DNA from: Paenibacillus andongensis
GTDB lineage: Bacteria; Bacillota; Bacilli; Paenibacillales; NBRC-103111
Length of the DNA stretch: 64,000 nt
NCBI RefSeq assembly: GCF_025369935.1
Contig: NZ_CP104467.1
Span: forward strand, 2,053,001 to 2,117,000
Reading direction: 5' to 3'
Position numbers and translations under genes: made by a program. Shown piece by piece: positions 25,986 to 34,433 of the stretch. Under the pieces are notes generated by a model. The model saw only the letters and a program-made list of their open reading frames with translations, had not been told where the DNA came from and ran no database searches. The number at the start of each line of letters is the position of its first letter. Positions within the stretch are counted from its first letter, which is position 1.

Positions 25986-26115
25986 GCCCAATAGGATGCC
26001 AAACTAAAAACGCAGGGTTAAGAAGATGTTACCTATGCCACTTGCGAACGCTTGGCTGGGGCTACACTTCCCGACTGGCCGAACTGCCTCCGAATAAAAA
26101 ACCTAGTAAAAGAAG

Positions 26116-26147
26116 AGCCTGCTTCCTATTTGAGAAGCGGGCTTTTC
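26116..26147 (+). terminator. Terminator of the dioxygenase-esterase-flavin reductase operon
   Basis: AGCCTGCTTC pairs with GAAGCGGGCT (one G-U) and is followed by TTTTC. Confidence 0.75.
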
Positions 26148-26278
26148 ATATTTTCAGACTACACACATAGTGTTCCCAATGCACCAACCCTAAAATCTAG
26201 CAACCTTCACCTGAAATCTAGCGGATATATTACATGACAGGTTCCTTGATATAATGTTTACGAAGTCCAGCAATCACC
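26132..26278 (+). repeat. 147-bp direct repeat, copy A (upstream of LysR 1)
   Basis: It matches 32962-33108 over 147 bp without gaps; I count 7 mismatches (about 95% identity). It contains an extended -10 (TGATATAAT, 26248-26256) that probably drives the LysR gene. Both copies precede a LysR gene. Confidence 0.9.
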
Positions 26279-26383
26279 GATACGGGAATTTTGGATGCAA
26301 AATACGCAAGTGCCTTGAGAACAGGGATAGGCACTTGGGGGCGGTTTCATACATCAGTACTTTCCTATTCTGGGATGATCGGG

Positions 26384-27271
26384 GTGATCTATATAGAGCT
26401 TCGCCAGCTTGAATATTTTATTCAAATATGCAAATCGGGAAGTTTCACCAAAGCTAAAGAAGAATTAGGTGTGACTCAGCCTACACTAAGTCAGCAAATT
26501 CGGGTTTTGGAAGATGAGTATAATATTCCATTGTTCGATCGGGTAAGCAGGGGAGTTGAAGTAACAGAAGCGGGAAAAATTCTCTTGAATAAGGGCAACG
26601 CTATTATGAATCTTCTTGAAGAGGCGCGAAATGAAATATATGGCCGAAACAAAATATCTAGAGAAACAATTTCTATTGGATGTTGTCCTGCTGAGCTTAG
26701 ATATCTTGCTCCTTATTTCATGAGATTTCGCGAAAAGTACCCGAATATTTTATTGAAAATTATCGCTGCAGAGGATGCCGAGAATAAAGTTTTGGAGCAA
26801 AGGGTAGACATTGGAATCACTGCAAATCCGATTTCTGATGCTTCGGTCATTTCGACTCATTTGTATAGACAAGAAATGGCGCTATTGATTCATTCCGAAC
26901 ATCCTTTGGCCGATAAATCTTCGATTCCTTTTCGATCCTTGAAGCAAATGAATGCGATCATGTTTCGAGAACAAAACAAATCATTAATTGAAATGTATTG
27001 TTTCTCTTATGGGTTTACCTTGGAGTCGATAATAGAAACGTCCTCCATTTCAGTATTGATTCATGGGGTTCGCCATGGACTTGGAGTAGCTCTAATACCA
27101 ACATCTTTGCTCGAAGGTCTAAGGGACGATTCTTTGCGTATTGTAAAATTAGAAGGCAATGTTCCATGTTGGGATATATCTCTTGTATATCTTAATTCCG
27201 TTAATACGAGGTCCACTGTACGCAAATTCATTCAAGAGATGAATTCATATGTCCAAGCGGTGCTGCAATAA
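26384..27271 (+). CDS. LysR-type transcriptional regulator 1
   Basis: The protein has 295 residues if GTG 26384 is used (GGGA 8 nt upstream); ATG 26375 is an alternative. The winged helix-turn-helix is at the N-terminus (LRQLEYFIQICKSGSFTKAKEELGVTQPTLSQQIRVLE), followed by an effector-binding domain of two Rossmann-like halves. It holds cysteines at ICKSG, IGCCPAEL, EMYCFSYG and VPCWD. It resembles CynR/YwbI-like LysR proteins more than OxyR; no OxyR CxxxxxxxxC redox pair is clear. It lies downstream of the dioxygenase operon and is a candidate to bind the CTAT-N7-ATAG boxes. Confidence 0.85.
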   Translation: MIYIELRQLEYFIQICKSGSFTKAKEELGVTQPTLSQQIRVLEDEYNIPLFDRVSRGVEVTEAGKILLNKGNAIMNLLEEARNEIYGRNKISRETISIGCCPAELRYLAPYFMRFREKYPNILLKIIAAEDAENKVLEQRVDIGITANPISDASVISTHLYRQEMALLIHSEHPLADKSSIPFRSLKQMNAIMFREQNKSLIEMYCFSYGFTLESIIETSSISVLIHGVRHGLGVALIPTSLLEGLRDDSLRIVKLEGNVPCWDISLVYLNSVNTRSTVRKFIQEMNSYVQAVLQ

Positions 27272-27341
27272 TTATTTTGCCCTATAGCAGCTGCGATGAT
27301 CTATTGCGTAATGAATCAAACTAGAACATCATAGCTAACGA

Positions 27342-27386
27342 ACGCGAGCAAGACGAAGGATTATTTCCTTGTCGTGCTCGCTTATT
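27342..27386 (+). terminator. Probable terminator after LysR 1
   Basis: GCGAGCA (27344-27350) and TGCTCGC (27375-27381), extended by GACGAAGGA/TTCCTTGTC pairing; the T-run is weak (TTATT). Confidence 0.55.
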
Positions 27387-27504
27387 GCGTTGGCGGCTTA
27401 GGAAACCTGAGTAACCCTACCTAACATGTAAGCTTTCTTTCTTTTTCTTGCAGTAACCTTTATACTAACAGGAGGGTTCTGTGCAGCTGAAGACTTGTTT
27501 GCGT

Positions 27505-27533
27505 ATGACAAGATCACCACTTTCCTATATATA
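27505..27533 (+). promoter_or_regulatory. Putative promoter of the orphan binding-protein operon
   Basis: ATGACA (27505-27510), 17 bp, TATATA (27528-27533). CTATATATATGATAT nearby is a degenerate relative of the CTAT-N7-ATAG boxes. Confidence 0.4.
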
Positions 27534-27575
27534 TGATATTAAGTAGACCACTACACAGACGAAGGAGCATTATGA

Positions 27576-29255
27576 ATGGGTAAAATGCGTAAATCAGCAA
27601 TGATGTTGCTAGCTATGATGATGTGTTTGACGTTAGCGGCTTGTTTTGGGAACACTGCTGAGGATCATACGAACTCCAACGCCAATCTTATGCAGGCAGG
27701 TGCTACTCAAACGAAGCCTTCTCGGGATGAGCCTGCCTGGAAGCTGGACACGACACCGATTACGTTTGACTGGTATATCAATTTTGATTGGTTCACCAGC
27801 AAGTGGGGAGGAAACGTCGTTTCCGATTATATAACGAAAAAGACGGGCGTCAGCTTGAACTTTATCATGCCTGCTGGCGACGCCAGCGAGAAGCTCAACA
27901 CGATGATGGCAGCAAGGACGCTCCCTGACTTTATTACGCTAGGTTGGTACGAGGATGCCGTGTTGAAGATGATCAAGGGAGATATGGTGCTTCCATTGAA
28001 TAAGCTAGCGGATCAGTATGATCCTTATTTCATTAAAGTCGCAGACCCTGCAAAGCTTAGCTGGTATACACAGGCTGACGGCAATGTGTATGGCTACCCG
28101 AATGCATCTTCATCCCCTGCGGATTATCGAAAATATGGTCAGCTTATTACGTCTAATCAGACTTTTGTTGTTCGGAAAGACATGTATGAAGCACTTGGGA
28201 AGCCGGATATGAGCACGCCGGAAGGGTTTCTCGGCGCGCTGAAGGCTGCGAAGGAGAGATTTCCGGAAGTGGACGGCCAACCGCTCATTCCGATTGGCCT
28301 GCATGAATTTACGGAAACCGGCAACTTTTCGCTGGATACGTATCTTCAGAACTTCCTAGCCATACCGCAGCAGAAAAACGGCAAACTGTACGACCGTCGA
28401 AGCGATCCAACCTATCTGAAATGGCTGAAGGTGTTCCGCCAAGCGAATGAGGACGGACTGATGCCGACAGATGTCTATATTGATGAAAAACGACTGGAAA
28501 AGGATGAAAAAATATCGCAAGGGCGCTATTTTGCCATGCTGTATCAGTGGTCTGATTTTACAGAGATTAATCAAGCGTTGTATCAGAAGGACCCAAATAA
28601 GGTGTATATCGCGATTGATGGTCCGGCGAATGATGCGAATGATGCGCCAACACTTGCAGGAAATGGTGTCTCCGGTTGGACGGTGACGCTCATCTCGAAG
28701 AATGTCAAGGATAAGAAACGGGCAATTGCATTCCTTAGCTATTTGCTCAGCGAAGAGGGAAACAAGGATCTTTACTTAGGAGAGAAGGGCATTACCTACG
28801 ATACGATAGACGGCAAAGATCAGTTCCTGCCGGAGGTCATGCATCTGCTCAACACCGACCGCAAAGCGTTCGATAGAAAATATGGCGGTTCTTATATGTA
28901 CTGGATGTTAATGGATACGAACATGAATCTAGCATGGATGACGGGAATGGATGCTGAGCCTGCCAAACAAATTGCCGATTGGACGAGGGGCAAGACGATC
29001 AGCATGACCGAGTTCGACAATCTGGATCCGGACCCGACGACGAAGGAAGGTATTGCGGAAGACCAAAACGTGCGGCTCTGGGCCGAGACGCTGCCGAAGC
29101 TGCTGATGTCCAAGTCGGATGCTGAATTCGATCAACTGTTCACCGAATTCATGAAAAGCATTACCGAGGATCCAGCGTATGGAGCCCTTGTAGCTAGCCG
29201 CCAAGCAGCCTATGAACGAAATGTACAGAAGCTGAAGTCGGCGCTCAATCAATAG
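27576..29255 (+). CDS. Substrate-binding lipoprotein (LipO type) without neighbouring permeases
   Basis: The protein has 559 residues, ATG 27576 (GAAGGAG upstream). Lipoprotein signal with LAAC at about residue 22. The mature part (PITFDWYINFDWFTSKWGGNVVSDYITKKTGVSLNFIMPAGDASEKLNTMMA) is of the large LplA/LipO family that usually partners LplB/LplC permeases. Here the next genes are a kinase and a regulator, and no permease follows, so either it is a sensory receptor or it feeds a transporter elsewhere. Codon usage and sequence look more GC-rich by eye than the flanking stress genes, in line with separate origin of this block. Confidence 0.88.
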   Translation: MGKMRKSAMMLLAMMMCLTLAACFGNTAEDHTNSNANLMQAGATQTKPSRDEPAWKLDTTPITFDWYINFDWFTSKWGGNVVSDYITKKTGVSLNFIMPAGDASEKLNTMMAARTLPDFITLGWYEDAVLKMIKGDMVLPLNKLADQYDPYFIKVADPAKLSWYTQADGNVYGYPNASSSPADYRKYGQLITSNQTFVVRKDMYEALGKPDMSTPEGFLGALKAAKERFPEVDGQPLIPIGLHEFTETGNFSLDTYLQNFLAIPQQKNGKLYDRRSDPTYLKWLKVFRQANEDGLMPTDVYIDEKRLEKDEKISQGRYFAMLYQWSDFTEINQALYQKDPNKVYIAIDGPANDANDAPTLAGNGVSGWTVTLISKNVKDKKRAIAFLSYLLSEEGNKDLYLGEKGITYDTIDGKDQFLPEVMHLLNTDRKAFDRKYGGSYMYWMLMDTNMNLAWMTGMDAEPAKQIADWTRGKTISMTEFDNLDPDPTTKEGIAEDQNVRLWAETLPKLLMSKSDAEFDQLFTEFMKSITEDPAYGALVASRQAAYERNVQKLKSALNQ

Positions 29256-29278
29256 TTATATAGAGGAAACAGCAGGAT

Positions 29279-31192
29279 GTGAAACAGGAAATGGGATTCG
29301 CGGCAATCCGTTGGTTATTGGGGATGCGTGCATTGACGTTTAAACTTTCGCTTCAAGTCAAACTGATTCTGTCATTTGTGTTCGTTATCTTCATACCGGT
29401 TGTTCTGTTCTCCTGGTATACGCTCAATGAAGAGTCCACCAAGGCAATGGAAGAATTGACGAAGAACAACGAGAATGTGCTGGCGGTCGAGAAAATAAAC
29501 ATTGAGAATAACATGGAGCTGATGGGATGGACCGATCAGCTTGCGTTATCCAATCGGGAAATGAACAATTATCTCCAAATTGAACATATTCAGGATACAG
29601 CGCGTGTTCTTCATATTAAGCATGATGTTGTCAACAACTTTCAATATTTTCTGTTCAACAATCCACGAATTGCGAATGTCCGGTTGTTCACGGACAACCC
29701 TTATGTGAATGAGATTTGGCCAGTCATTCTAAAGGAATCACGTATTCAAGACAAGCCTTGGCATGATGAGGTGATGAAGCAGAGCGGTTTGCCCTTGTGG
29801 CAGATACAGGAGAACGTCGCACTCACCGGTATGCCATCCGAACCATCGCCGAATGAGCCCTTCATGACGTACTTGCAGGAATTTAAATATGCGGACAACG
29901 CAAAACATAACGGGATTCTAGAGATATCGATGAAGCTGTCGAATTTCTTCTCTCGAACGTTCAGTAGTGTGCAGGACAAGAACTCCCAGCTGATCGTAGT
30001 AGCAAGGAACGGACAGGTATTCAGCTTGAAGGCTTCATCTGTGTTCGAACAGCACAGTGCGGAGCAATTGATGAACAGCGTGAAGCTGACGAGTAATACA
30101 GATATCGAGACGATACAGTTCAAGGTTAATGGCCAGTCCTACTTGGCATTTCAGAGCTACATTCCTTCGATCAACGTACATCTGGTCAATATGGTTAGTC
30201 TTGCGGACACGATGGAAGGCATTAACCATTCGAGAGTTCTTTATATTGTACTCATTTCGTTACTAGTGGCATTTCTCGTGCTGCTATCTTACTCGATGCA
30301 GGCGATAATTTTGCGCAGGCTTAAGGCGTTAAGAGAATCGATGCAACAGGTAAGAAGCGGTAACTTCAACGTCGAGCTGCCCCCGATAACTGGTACCGAT
30401 GAGGTAGGAGAGTTGGGCCTGCATTACCATAAGCTCATTCTGAAGATTAACGAGCTTATTCAAGAGCAGGCAGCTAGGCAGGCGGCAGGGAAAGAAGCGG
30501 AGCTTCGAGCGCTGAAGAACCAGATTGATTCCCACTTCCTCTACAATACGCTGGAGAACGTCAAGATGCTGGCGGAGATTGAAGGGCAGTACCTTATATC
30601 GGACATAATGACCTCGCTAGGCGGTATGATGCGGTATTCGATGGAATGGAAGCAGGATCACGTGATGCTTAGCGATGAGATTAAGCAGGTCCAGCATTAT
30701 GTATCCGTCATGAACATCCGTTATGATGGAAAACTTGATCTCCGATTGTCGATTGCACCGGAATGCCTCAAGCAGGAATCGCTCAAAATGTCACTGCAGC
30801 CCGCAGTCGAGAATGCAATCAAGCATGGGATGAGCATGATGCATTCCAGCGACGGAAATCTTGTCATTACGATCTCTGCTGTCCTGCGTGATCAAGCTTG
30901 TGTCATAGAGATCACTGACAGCGGCTGCGGCATACCGGAAGAGAAGCTGGGCATATTGAACCGAATGCTAAGAATGGAAGAGTCCTCATACCAGGATGTC
31001 CGGCAATTAGTCGTTCGCAAAAATAGCCAGGACAGCAATGGAATCGGTCTGCGTAATGTGGACCAACGCTTAGTAATGAGCTATGGGACGGAATATGGGA
31101 TTCAGATCGAAAGTCAGGAAGGAAGCTATACACGCATAATTATGACTTTGCCGTATCGGGTCATGGGAGGGGAAGTAGACATCTATGATTAG
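29279..31192 (+). CDS. YesM-type sensor histidine kinase (variant phospho-box)
   Basis: The protein has 637 residues from GTG 29279 (GAGGA 11 nt upstream; ATG 29291 possible). Membrane helices at about residues 25-48 and 325-345 flank an extracellular sensor. HAMP follows (LRESMQQVRSGNFNVELPPITGTDEVGELG). The histidine box reads NQIDSHFLYNTLENV with H419, where YesM proteins normally have INPHF; the Pro is replaced by Ser. The ATPase has PAVENAIKHG and DSGCGIPEEKLG, NGIGLRNVDQRL. Signals to the regulator overlapping by 8 nt. Confidence 0.9.
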   Translation: MKQEMGFAAIRWLLGMRALTFKLSLQVKLILSFVFVIFIPVVLFSWYTLNEESTKAMEELTKNNENVLAVEKINIENNMELMGWTDQLALSNREMNNYLQIEHIQDTARVLHIKHDVVNNFQYFLFNNPRIANVRLFTDNPYVNEIWPVILKESRIQDKPWHDEVMKQSGLPLWQIQENVALTGMPSEPSPNEPFMTYLQEFKYADNAKHNGILEISMKLSNFFSRTFSSVQDKNSQLIVVARNGQVFSLKASSVFEQHSAEQLMNSVKLTSNTDIETIQFKVNGQSYLAFQSYIPSINVHLVNMVSLADTMEGINHSRVLYIVLISLLVAFLVLLSYSMQAIILRRLKALRESMQQVRSGNFNVELPPITGTDEVGELGLHYHKLILKINELIQEQAARQAAGKEAELRALKNQIDSHFLYNTLENVKMLAEIEGQYLISDIMTSLGGMMRYSMEWKQDHVMLSDEIKQVQHYVSVMNIRYDGKLDLRLSIAPECLKQESLKMSLQPAVENAIKHGMSMMHSSDGNLVITISAVLRDQACVIEITDSGCGIPEEKLGILNRMLRMEESSYQDVRQLVVRKNSQDSNGIGLRNVDQRLVMSYGTEYGIQIESQEGSYTRIIMTLPYRVMGGEVDIYD

Positions 31193-32732
31193 CCTGCTGA
31201 TCGTCGACGACGAGAAGATCATTCGGAGGGGCTTGCAATCAGTGATTGAGAGGCAGTTTCCTAATCTGTTCAACTACCGATTTGCCGAGAATGGACAAGA
31301 AGCGCTTGAGCTGCTTAGCCAGGAGCCTGCGGATATTATGTTCACAGATATCCGAATGCCAATTATGGATGGGATCGAACTGCTCGAGCAACTGCAAGAG
31401 CATCCCGTAAGGCCCGAGATTGTATTGCTGTCTGGCTTTAATCAGTTCGTATATGCGCAGAAAGCAATTCGCTATGCTGTGAAGGATTATCTCGTGAAGC
31501 CTGTGATACGGGAGGACTTGTTTGCCGTCCTGGAGCGATTAATGCGGGACATAAGGATGAGAGAAGAGCGAGCAGACAAGGCGGGCGAAGATGCCAGCCT
31601 TGTTGCTGCCGAGCTAATTACCCAGCATTTGACCCAGAAGGATGTTGGTGATTCGATAATACAGAACAAGCTAGACCAGGCCGGCTTTGGCTGGTTGGAT
31701 GCAGGATATACGGTGGGCTTGCTTACGAGATCACAGGCTAGCAGTACGGATGCTGCTTCTTTCAGGAATCAAATTGCTGAGCTATTACAAGGGCATATGG
31801 ATTGGTTGCTCACGCGTGATGGAAAAGGCGGAACGATTATGATCGCACGCGATCCGGTTATGTTCTACCAGTTGGCGGAACGGTGGAGGTTGAGTGTATT
31901 TGAGTCACAGCTGCGAATCGCGATTAGCGAGTCTGTTCAAGGGATAGAGCAGATAAGGTGGGCATATAGCCAAACGAAGCAAACCTTGAAATACAGTATT
32001 GTGCTTCCAGAACTCGATGTGCTGAACTACACCAGCATAAGAGAGCGCAATGAGCGGCATGTCGTTCCTGTTGAGTTGATTGGGCGATTATCGAATCTGT
32101 TGGGAATGGGACGCGGTAACGAAATGAAGCAGATTCTCGATCAAATTCTAGATTTTCGTATCATTAGCTGCTGCGAAATCGGCTACCTGGAACGGATCAG
32201 CCAGCTGCTCAATGAAGAGCTATTCGACAATGTGTTCCGCATATACGGAAATAGAGTGCTTGACCTATTAAGTCAATACGCCTCTGTTGGCCATATTGGG
32301 AATTTCGAACGATTTGAACATTATTATGCGGTTGTTGAGCAGCTTCTCGATAGTCTGGATCGGTTCATCCAAGATCGGAGAGAGCAAGCGCCTACGGAGC
32401 CAAATACGATGCAAAAAGTTCTCGCCTACTTGCAGACGCATTATGCCGACGATTTGAACATGGCGGTCGTGTCCAACCATTTCTCACTCAATTACTCGTA
32501 TTTCAGCCAAGCCTTCCAAGAATATTACGGTGAGAGTTTCTCGAACTATGTTCGCCGGTTAAGGCTGGACAAGGCGAAGGAGCTGCTGGTGCACTCCGAT
32601 TTGAAGGTGTACGAAATCAGTGATCAGGTTGGATTCGAAAATGTGAAGCATTTTACGAGAATATTCAAGGATACCGAAGGCATCACAGCGCTGGAATACC
32701 GAAGCCAGCGAAGGCTGTTTGAATCCAAGTGA
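31185..32732 (+). CDS. YesN-type response regulator with AraC output domain
   Basis: The protein has 515 residues, ATG 31185 overlapping the kinase stop by 8 nt. Receiver domain with D8/D9, phospho-acceptor D55 (FTDIRMPIMDG) and KP loop (YLVKPVI). Middle linker region without known motif. C-terminal AraC domain with two helix-turn-helix units (FSLNYSYFSQAFQEYYGESFSNY; ISDQVGFENVKHFTRIFKD). Probably controls the adjacent binding-protein gene or a remote transporter. Ends the block bracketed by the 147-bp repeats. Confidence 0.9.
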   Translation: MISLLIVDDEKIIRRGLQSVIERQFPNLFNYRFAENGQEALELLSQEPADIMFTDIRMPIMDGIELLEQLQEHPVRPEIVLLSGFNQFVYAQKAIRYAVKDYLVKPVIREDLFAVLERLMRDIRMREERADKAGEDASLVAAELITQHLTQKDVGDSIIQNKLDQAGFGWLDAGYTVGLLTRSQASSTDAASFRNQIAELLQGHMDWLLTRDGKGGTIMIARDPVMFYQLAERWRLSVFESQLRIAISESVQGIEQIRWAYSQTKQTLKYSIVLPELDVLNYTSIRERNERHVVPVELIGRLSNLLGMGRGNEMKQILDQILDFRIISCCEIGYLERISQLLNEELFDNVFRIYGNRVLDLLSQYASVGHIGNFERFEHYYAVVEQLLDSLDRFIQDRREQAPTEPNTMQKVLAYLQTHYADDLNMAVVSNHFSLNYSYFSQAFQEYYGESFSNYVRRLRLDKAKELLVHSDLKVYEISDQVGFENVKHFTRIFKDTEGITALEYRSQRRLFESK

Positions 32733-32757
32733 GCTATGATTGAACTGAACTTAGCAG

Positions 32758-32868
32758 GACCCTCATCGGTAACGGAGATTGCTGCTTGTTAATGCAGGCG
32801 ATGAGAGCAACGCGATAAGCCTTTCCGGCTTCGCGCTTCTTGTCATAAAACTCACGTAATCTCTTGGA
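32758..32868 (-). pseudogene. C-terminal fragment of an IS110-family transposase
   Basis: On the minus strand one frame reads KRLREFYDKKREAGKAYRVA then LIACINK before losing similarity. This resembles the conserved C-terminal end of the Transposase_20 domain (pattern F-x-R-L-x-x-x-G-K-x-x-K-V-A-L-x-A-x-x-K-L). The rest of the gene is absent. Confidence 0.5.
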
Positions 32869-32898
32869 GGCCGCTGAAAAAGTCCCCTGTATAAAAGT
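32866..32898. mobile_element. Possible IS-end remnant
   Basis: GGAGGCCGCTGAAAAAGTCC followed by a short AT-rich stretch and the palindrome at 32899 resembles terminal inverted repeats I associate with IS1182-like elements. Only one end is present, so this is tentative. Confidence 0.3.
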
Positions 32899-32943
32899 AA
32901 GGTACAGATTTCTTCATTTTTTGAAGAGACTGTACCTTTTTTC
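32899..32943 (+). terminator. Terminator hairpin
   Basis: AAGGTACAG and TCTTCA pair with TGAAGA and CTGTACCTT, followed by TTTTTTCT. It may belong to the IS remnant or end the YesN transcript. Confidence 0.75.
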
Positions 32944-32961
32944 TGTATAAATAAACTAAGC

Positions 32962-33108
32962 GAGAAGCGGGCTCTTCATATTTTCAGACTACACACATAG
33001 TGTTCCCAACGCACCAACCCTAAAATCCAGCAACCTTTACCTGAAATCTAACGGATATATTACATGACAGGTTACTTGATATAATGTTTACAAAGTCCAG
33101 CAATCACC
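32962..33108 (+). repeat. 147-bp direct repeat, copy B (upstream of LysR 2)
   Basis: Gap-free match to 26132-26278 with 7 mismatches. In copy A it starts in the second arm of a terminator; here the first arm is missing, so the junction cut through the hairpin. Confidence 0.9.
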
Positions 33109-33343
33109 CCGATCACGCTCATCACTACCCGCGGGTGAACACCCAGTACGGGAAGCACCAAGAAAAGTACCCTATGCTAACGAATAACAGAACCGGCCAA
33201 GCTGAAACTTCTTAAACGGGACAGGCAAGCCAGGTGAGTTTAGGTGTCTGGGAATCGCCATGTTCAAGAAACCGAAGGAAAAACAAACCAGCAAATACTT
33301 AAGTGCGTTACAACTTTATTGTGAAAACAGGAGTGAGATTTCC

Positions 33344-34252
33344 ATGTTCAGGCAATTAGAATATTTCATTCAAATTTGCAAAGAAGGAAGTTATACTAAG
33401 GCTGCAGATGTTTTAATGATTTCTCAACCTACTTTAAGTCAGCAGATCCGATTTTTAGAGGGAGAAGTTGGAACTCCTTTGTTTGAGAGAGTTGGTAGAG
33501 GGGTAAAGATTACAGCTGCCGGGGAAATACTTTACCAAAAAGCTCTTTTCGTGATGAGGCTCATTGAAGAATCGAAGAAAGAAACTTACGAGTTACGTAA
33601 TGCTCGAACAAATAAACTTTTGATAGGCATCTCGTCTATGGACTTTTTTTGTTTAATACCCCGGTTTTTGAAATTCCATGAACAGTATCCTGGTATCACA
33701 TTAAAATTTGCCAGTGCAGAGAATACATCACAGCAATTATTGAATAGTAGTATCGATATTGGCATTACTGACAATCATGAACCAAACAAAGAAATTCATA
33801 TGATGCACCTATATAAAGAAGAACAAGCATTGGTCGTTTATGAGGATCATCCATGGGCAGATCGAACCGTTATTTCTTTTCAGGAGCTAGAAGATTTAGA
33901 ATCTGCCTTATTTGTTAGGGATATAAGTGTAATCGAGCAATTTCATACATTCAGTGATAAGATCACCAAGTCTTTGCAATCAAAGTTTGAGTCAACTTCT
34001 GCGGAAATTATTCTTTTTATGGTACTGCATAAGATGGGGGTAGCTATTTTACCTGCTTCTTTAATTGAAAGCTTTTTTGGTCAGAAATTGAAAATGATTC
34101 GTCTTGTAGATCCGACGCCTGTTCGTGAGATCAAGCTTATTTTTAAAAAACATCATTACAACAATCCTTCGGTTCAAACATGTATCAACTTTTTTCTAGA
34201 ACAATCGAAAAAGTTGGCAGACTATGACAGCCTCTTTCGGGATATATCTTAG
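33344..34252 (+). CDS. LysR-type transcriptional regulator 2
   Basis: The protein has 302 residues from ATG 33344 with CAGGAGTGAG upstream (an in-frame upstream ATG at 33260 has no such site). The helix-turn-helix is FRQLEYFIQICKEGSYTKAADVLMISQPTLSQQIRFLE; the effector domain follows from about residue 90. It is related to LysR 1 and nearly collinear with the dead fragment at 14917. It lies just upstream of dioxygenase copy 2 on the same strand, with the tripartite ATAG-CTAT-ATAG box in between, so it is the best local candidate for its activator. Confidence 0.88.
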   Translation: MFRQLEYFIQICKEGSYTKAADVLMISQPTLSQQIRFLEGEVGTPLFERVGRGVKITAAGEILYQKALFVMRLIEESKKETYELRNARTNKLLIGISSMDFFCLIPRFLKFHEQYPGITLKFASAENTSQQLLNSSIDIGITDNHEPNKEIHMMHLYKEEQALVVYEDHPWADRTVISFQELEDLESALFVRDISVIEQFHTFSDKITKSLQSKFESTSAEIILFMVLHKMGVAILPASLIESFFGQKLKMIRLVDPTPVREIKLIFKKHHYNNPSVQTCINFFLEQSKKLADYDSLFRDIS

Positions 34253-34325
34253 GAATATCTGCTCTTTTCTTTTCGGTTTTCAAACTCTAAATCTGGGGAC
34301 TTATATTAGCTTCGCACTTGAAGAT

Positions 34326-34351
34326 ATAGTTAATGACTATACATGATATAG
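34326..34351 (+). promoter_or_regulatory. OxyR-like tripartite box, second dioxygenase copy
   Basis: ATAG-TTAATGA-CTAT-ACATGAT-ATAG, matching 23684-23709 with one spacer change. It is retained although other parts of the two promoters have diverged. Confidence 0.6.
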
Positions 34352-34433
34352 AAATAATGGAATTGTTCATGAAGGATAATTTCAATATGATAGAACATAA
34401 ACAGTTAAAGATCATACAAGGAGTGTTTACAAA

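Larger units (their letters stand above)
25986..26383. other. Intergenic region with terminator and 147-bp repeat
   Basis: The first 130 bp show nothing recognisable. A terminator (26116-26147) overlaps the start of the 147-bp repeat (26132-26278). Between the repeat and the LysR gene a hairpin (CAAGTGCC with GGCACTTG, about 26309-26340) could act on the LysR mRNA. Confidence 0.6.
27272..27575. other. Intergenic region before the orphan binding-protein operon
   Basis: It holds the LysR terminator-like hairpin (27342-27386) and the promoter at 27505-27533. The rest shows no gene. Confidence 0.6.
32733..33343. other. Gene-poor stretch with mobile-element debris
   Basis: About 610 bp. In order: IS110-type transposase fragment (32758-32868), an IS-end-like sequence (32866-32898), a terminator hairpin (32899-32943), the second 147-bp repeat (32962-33108), and about 230 bp of unassigned sequence before the LysR gene. 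Confidence 0.6.

Noticed and set aside
33109..33343. Group II intron or other catalytic RNA after the second 147-bp repeat
   Set aside because: The GC-rich, purine-rich look suggested it, but no domain V-type hairpin or intron boundary could be found.
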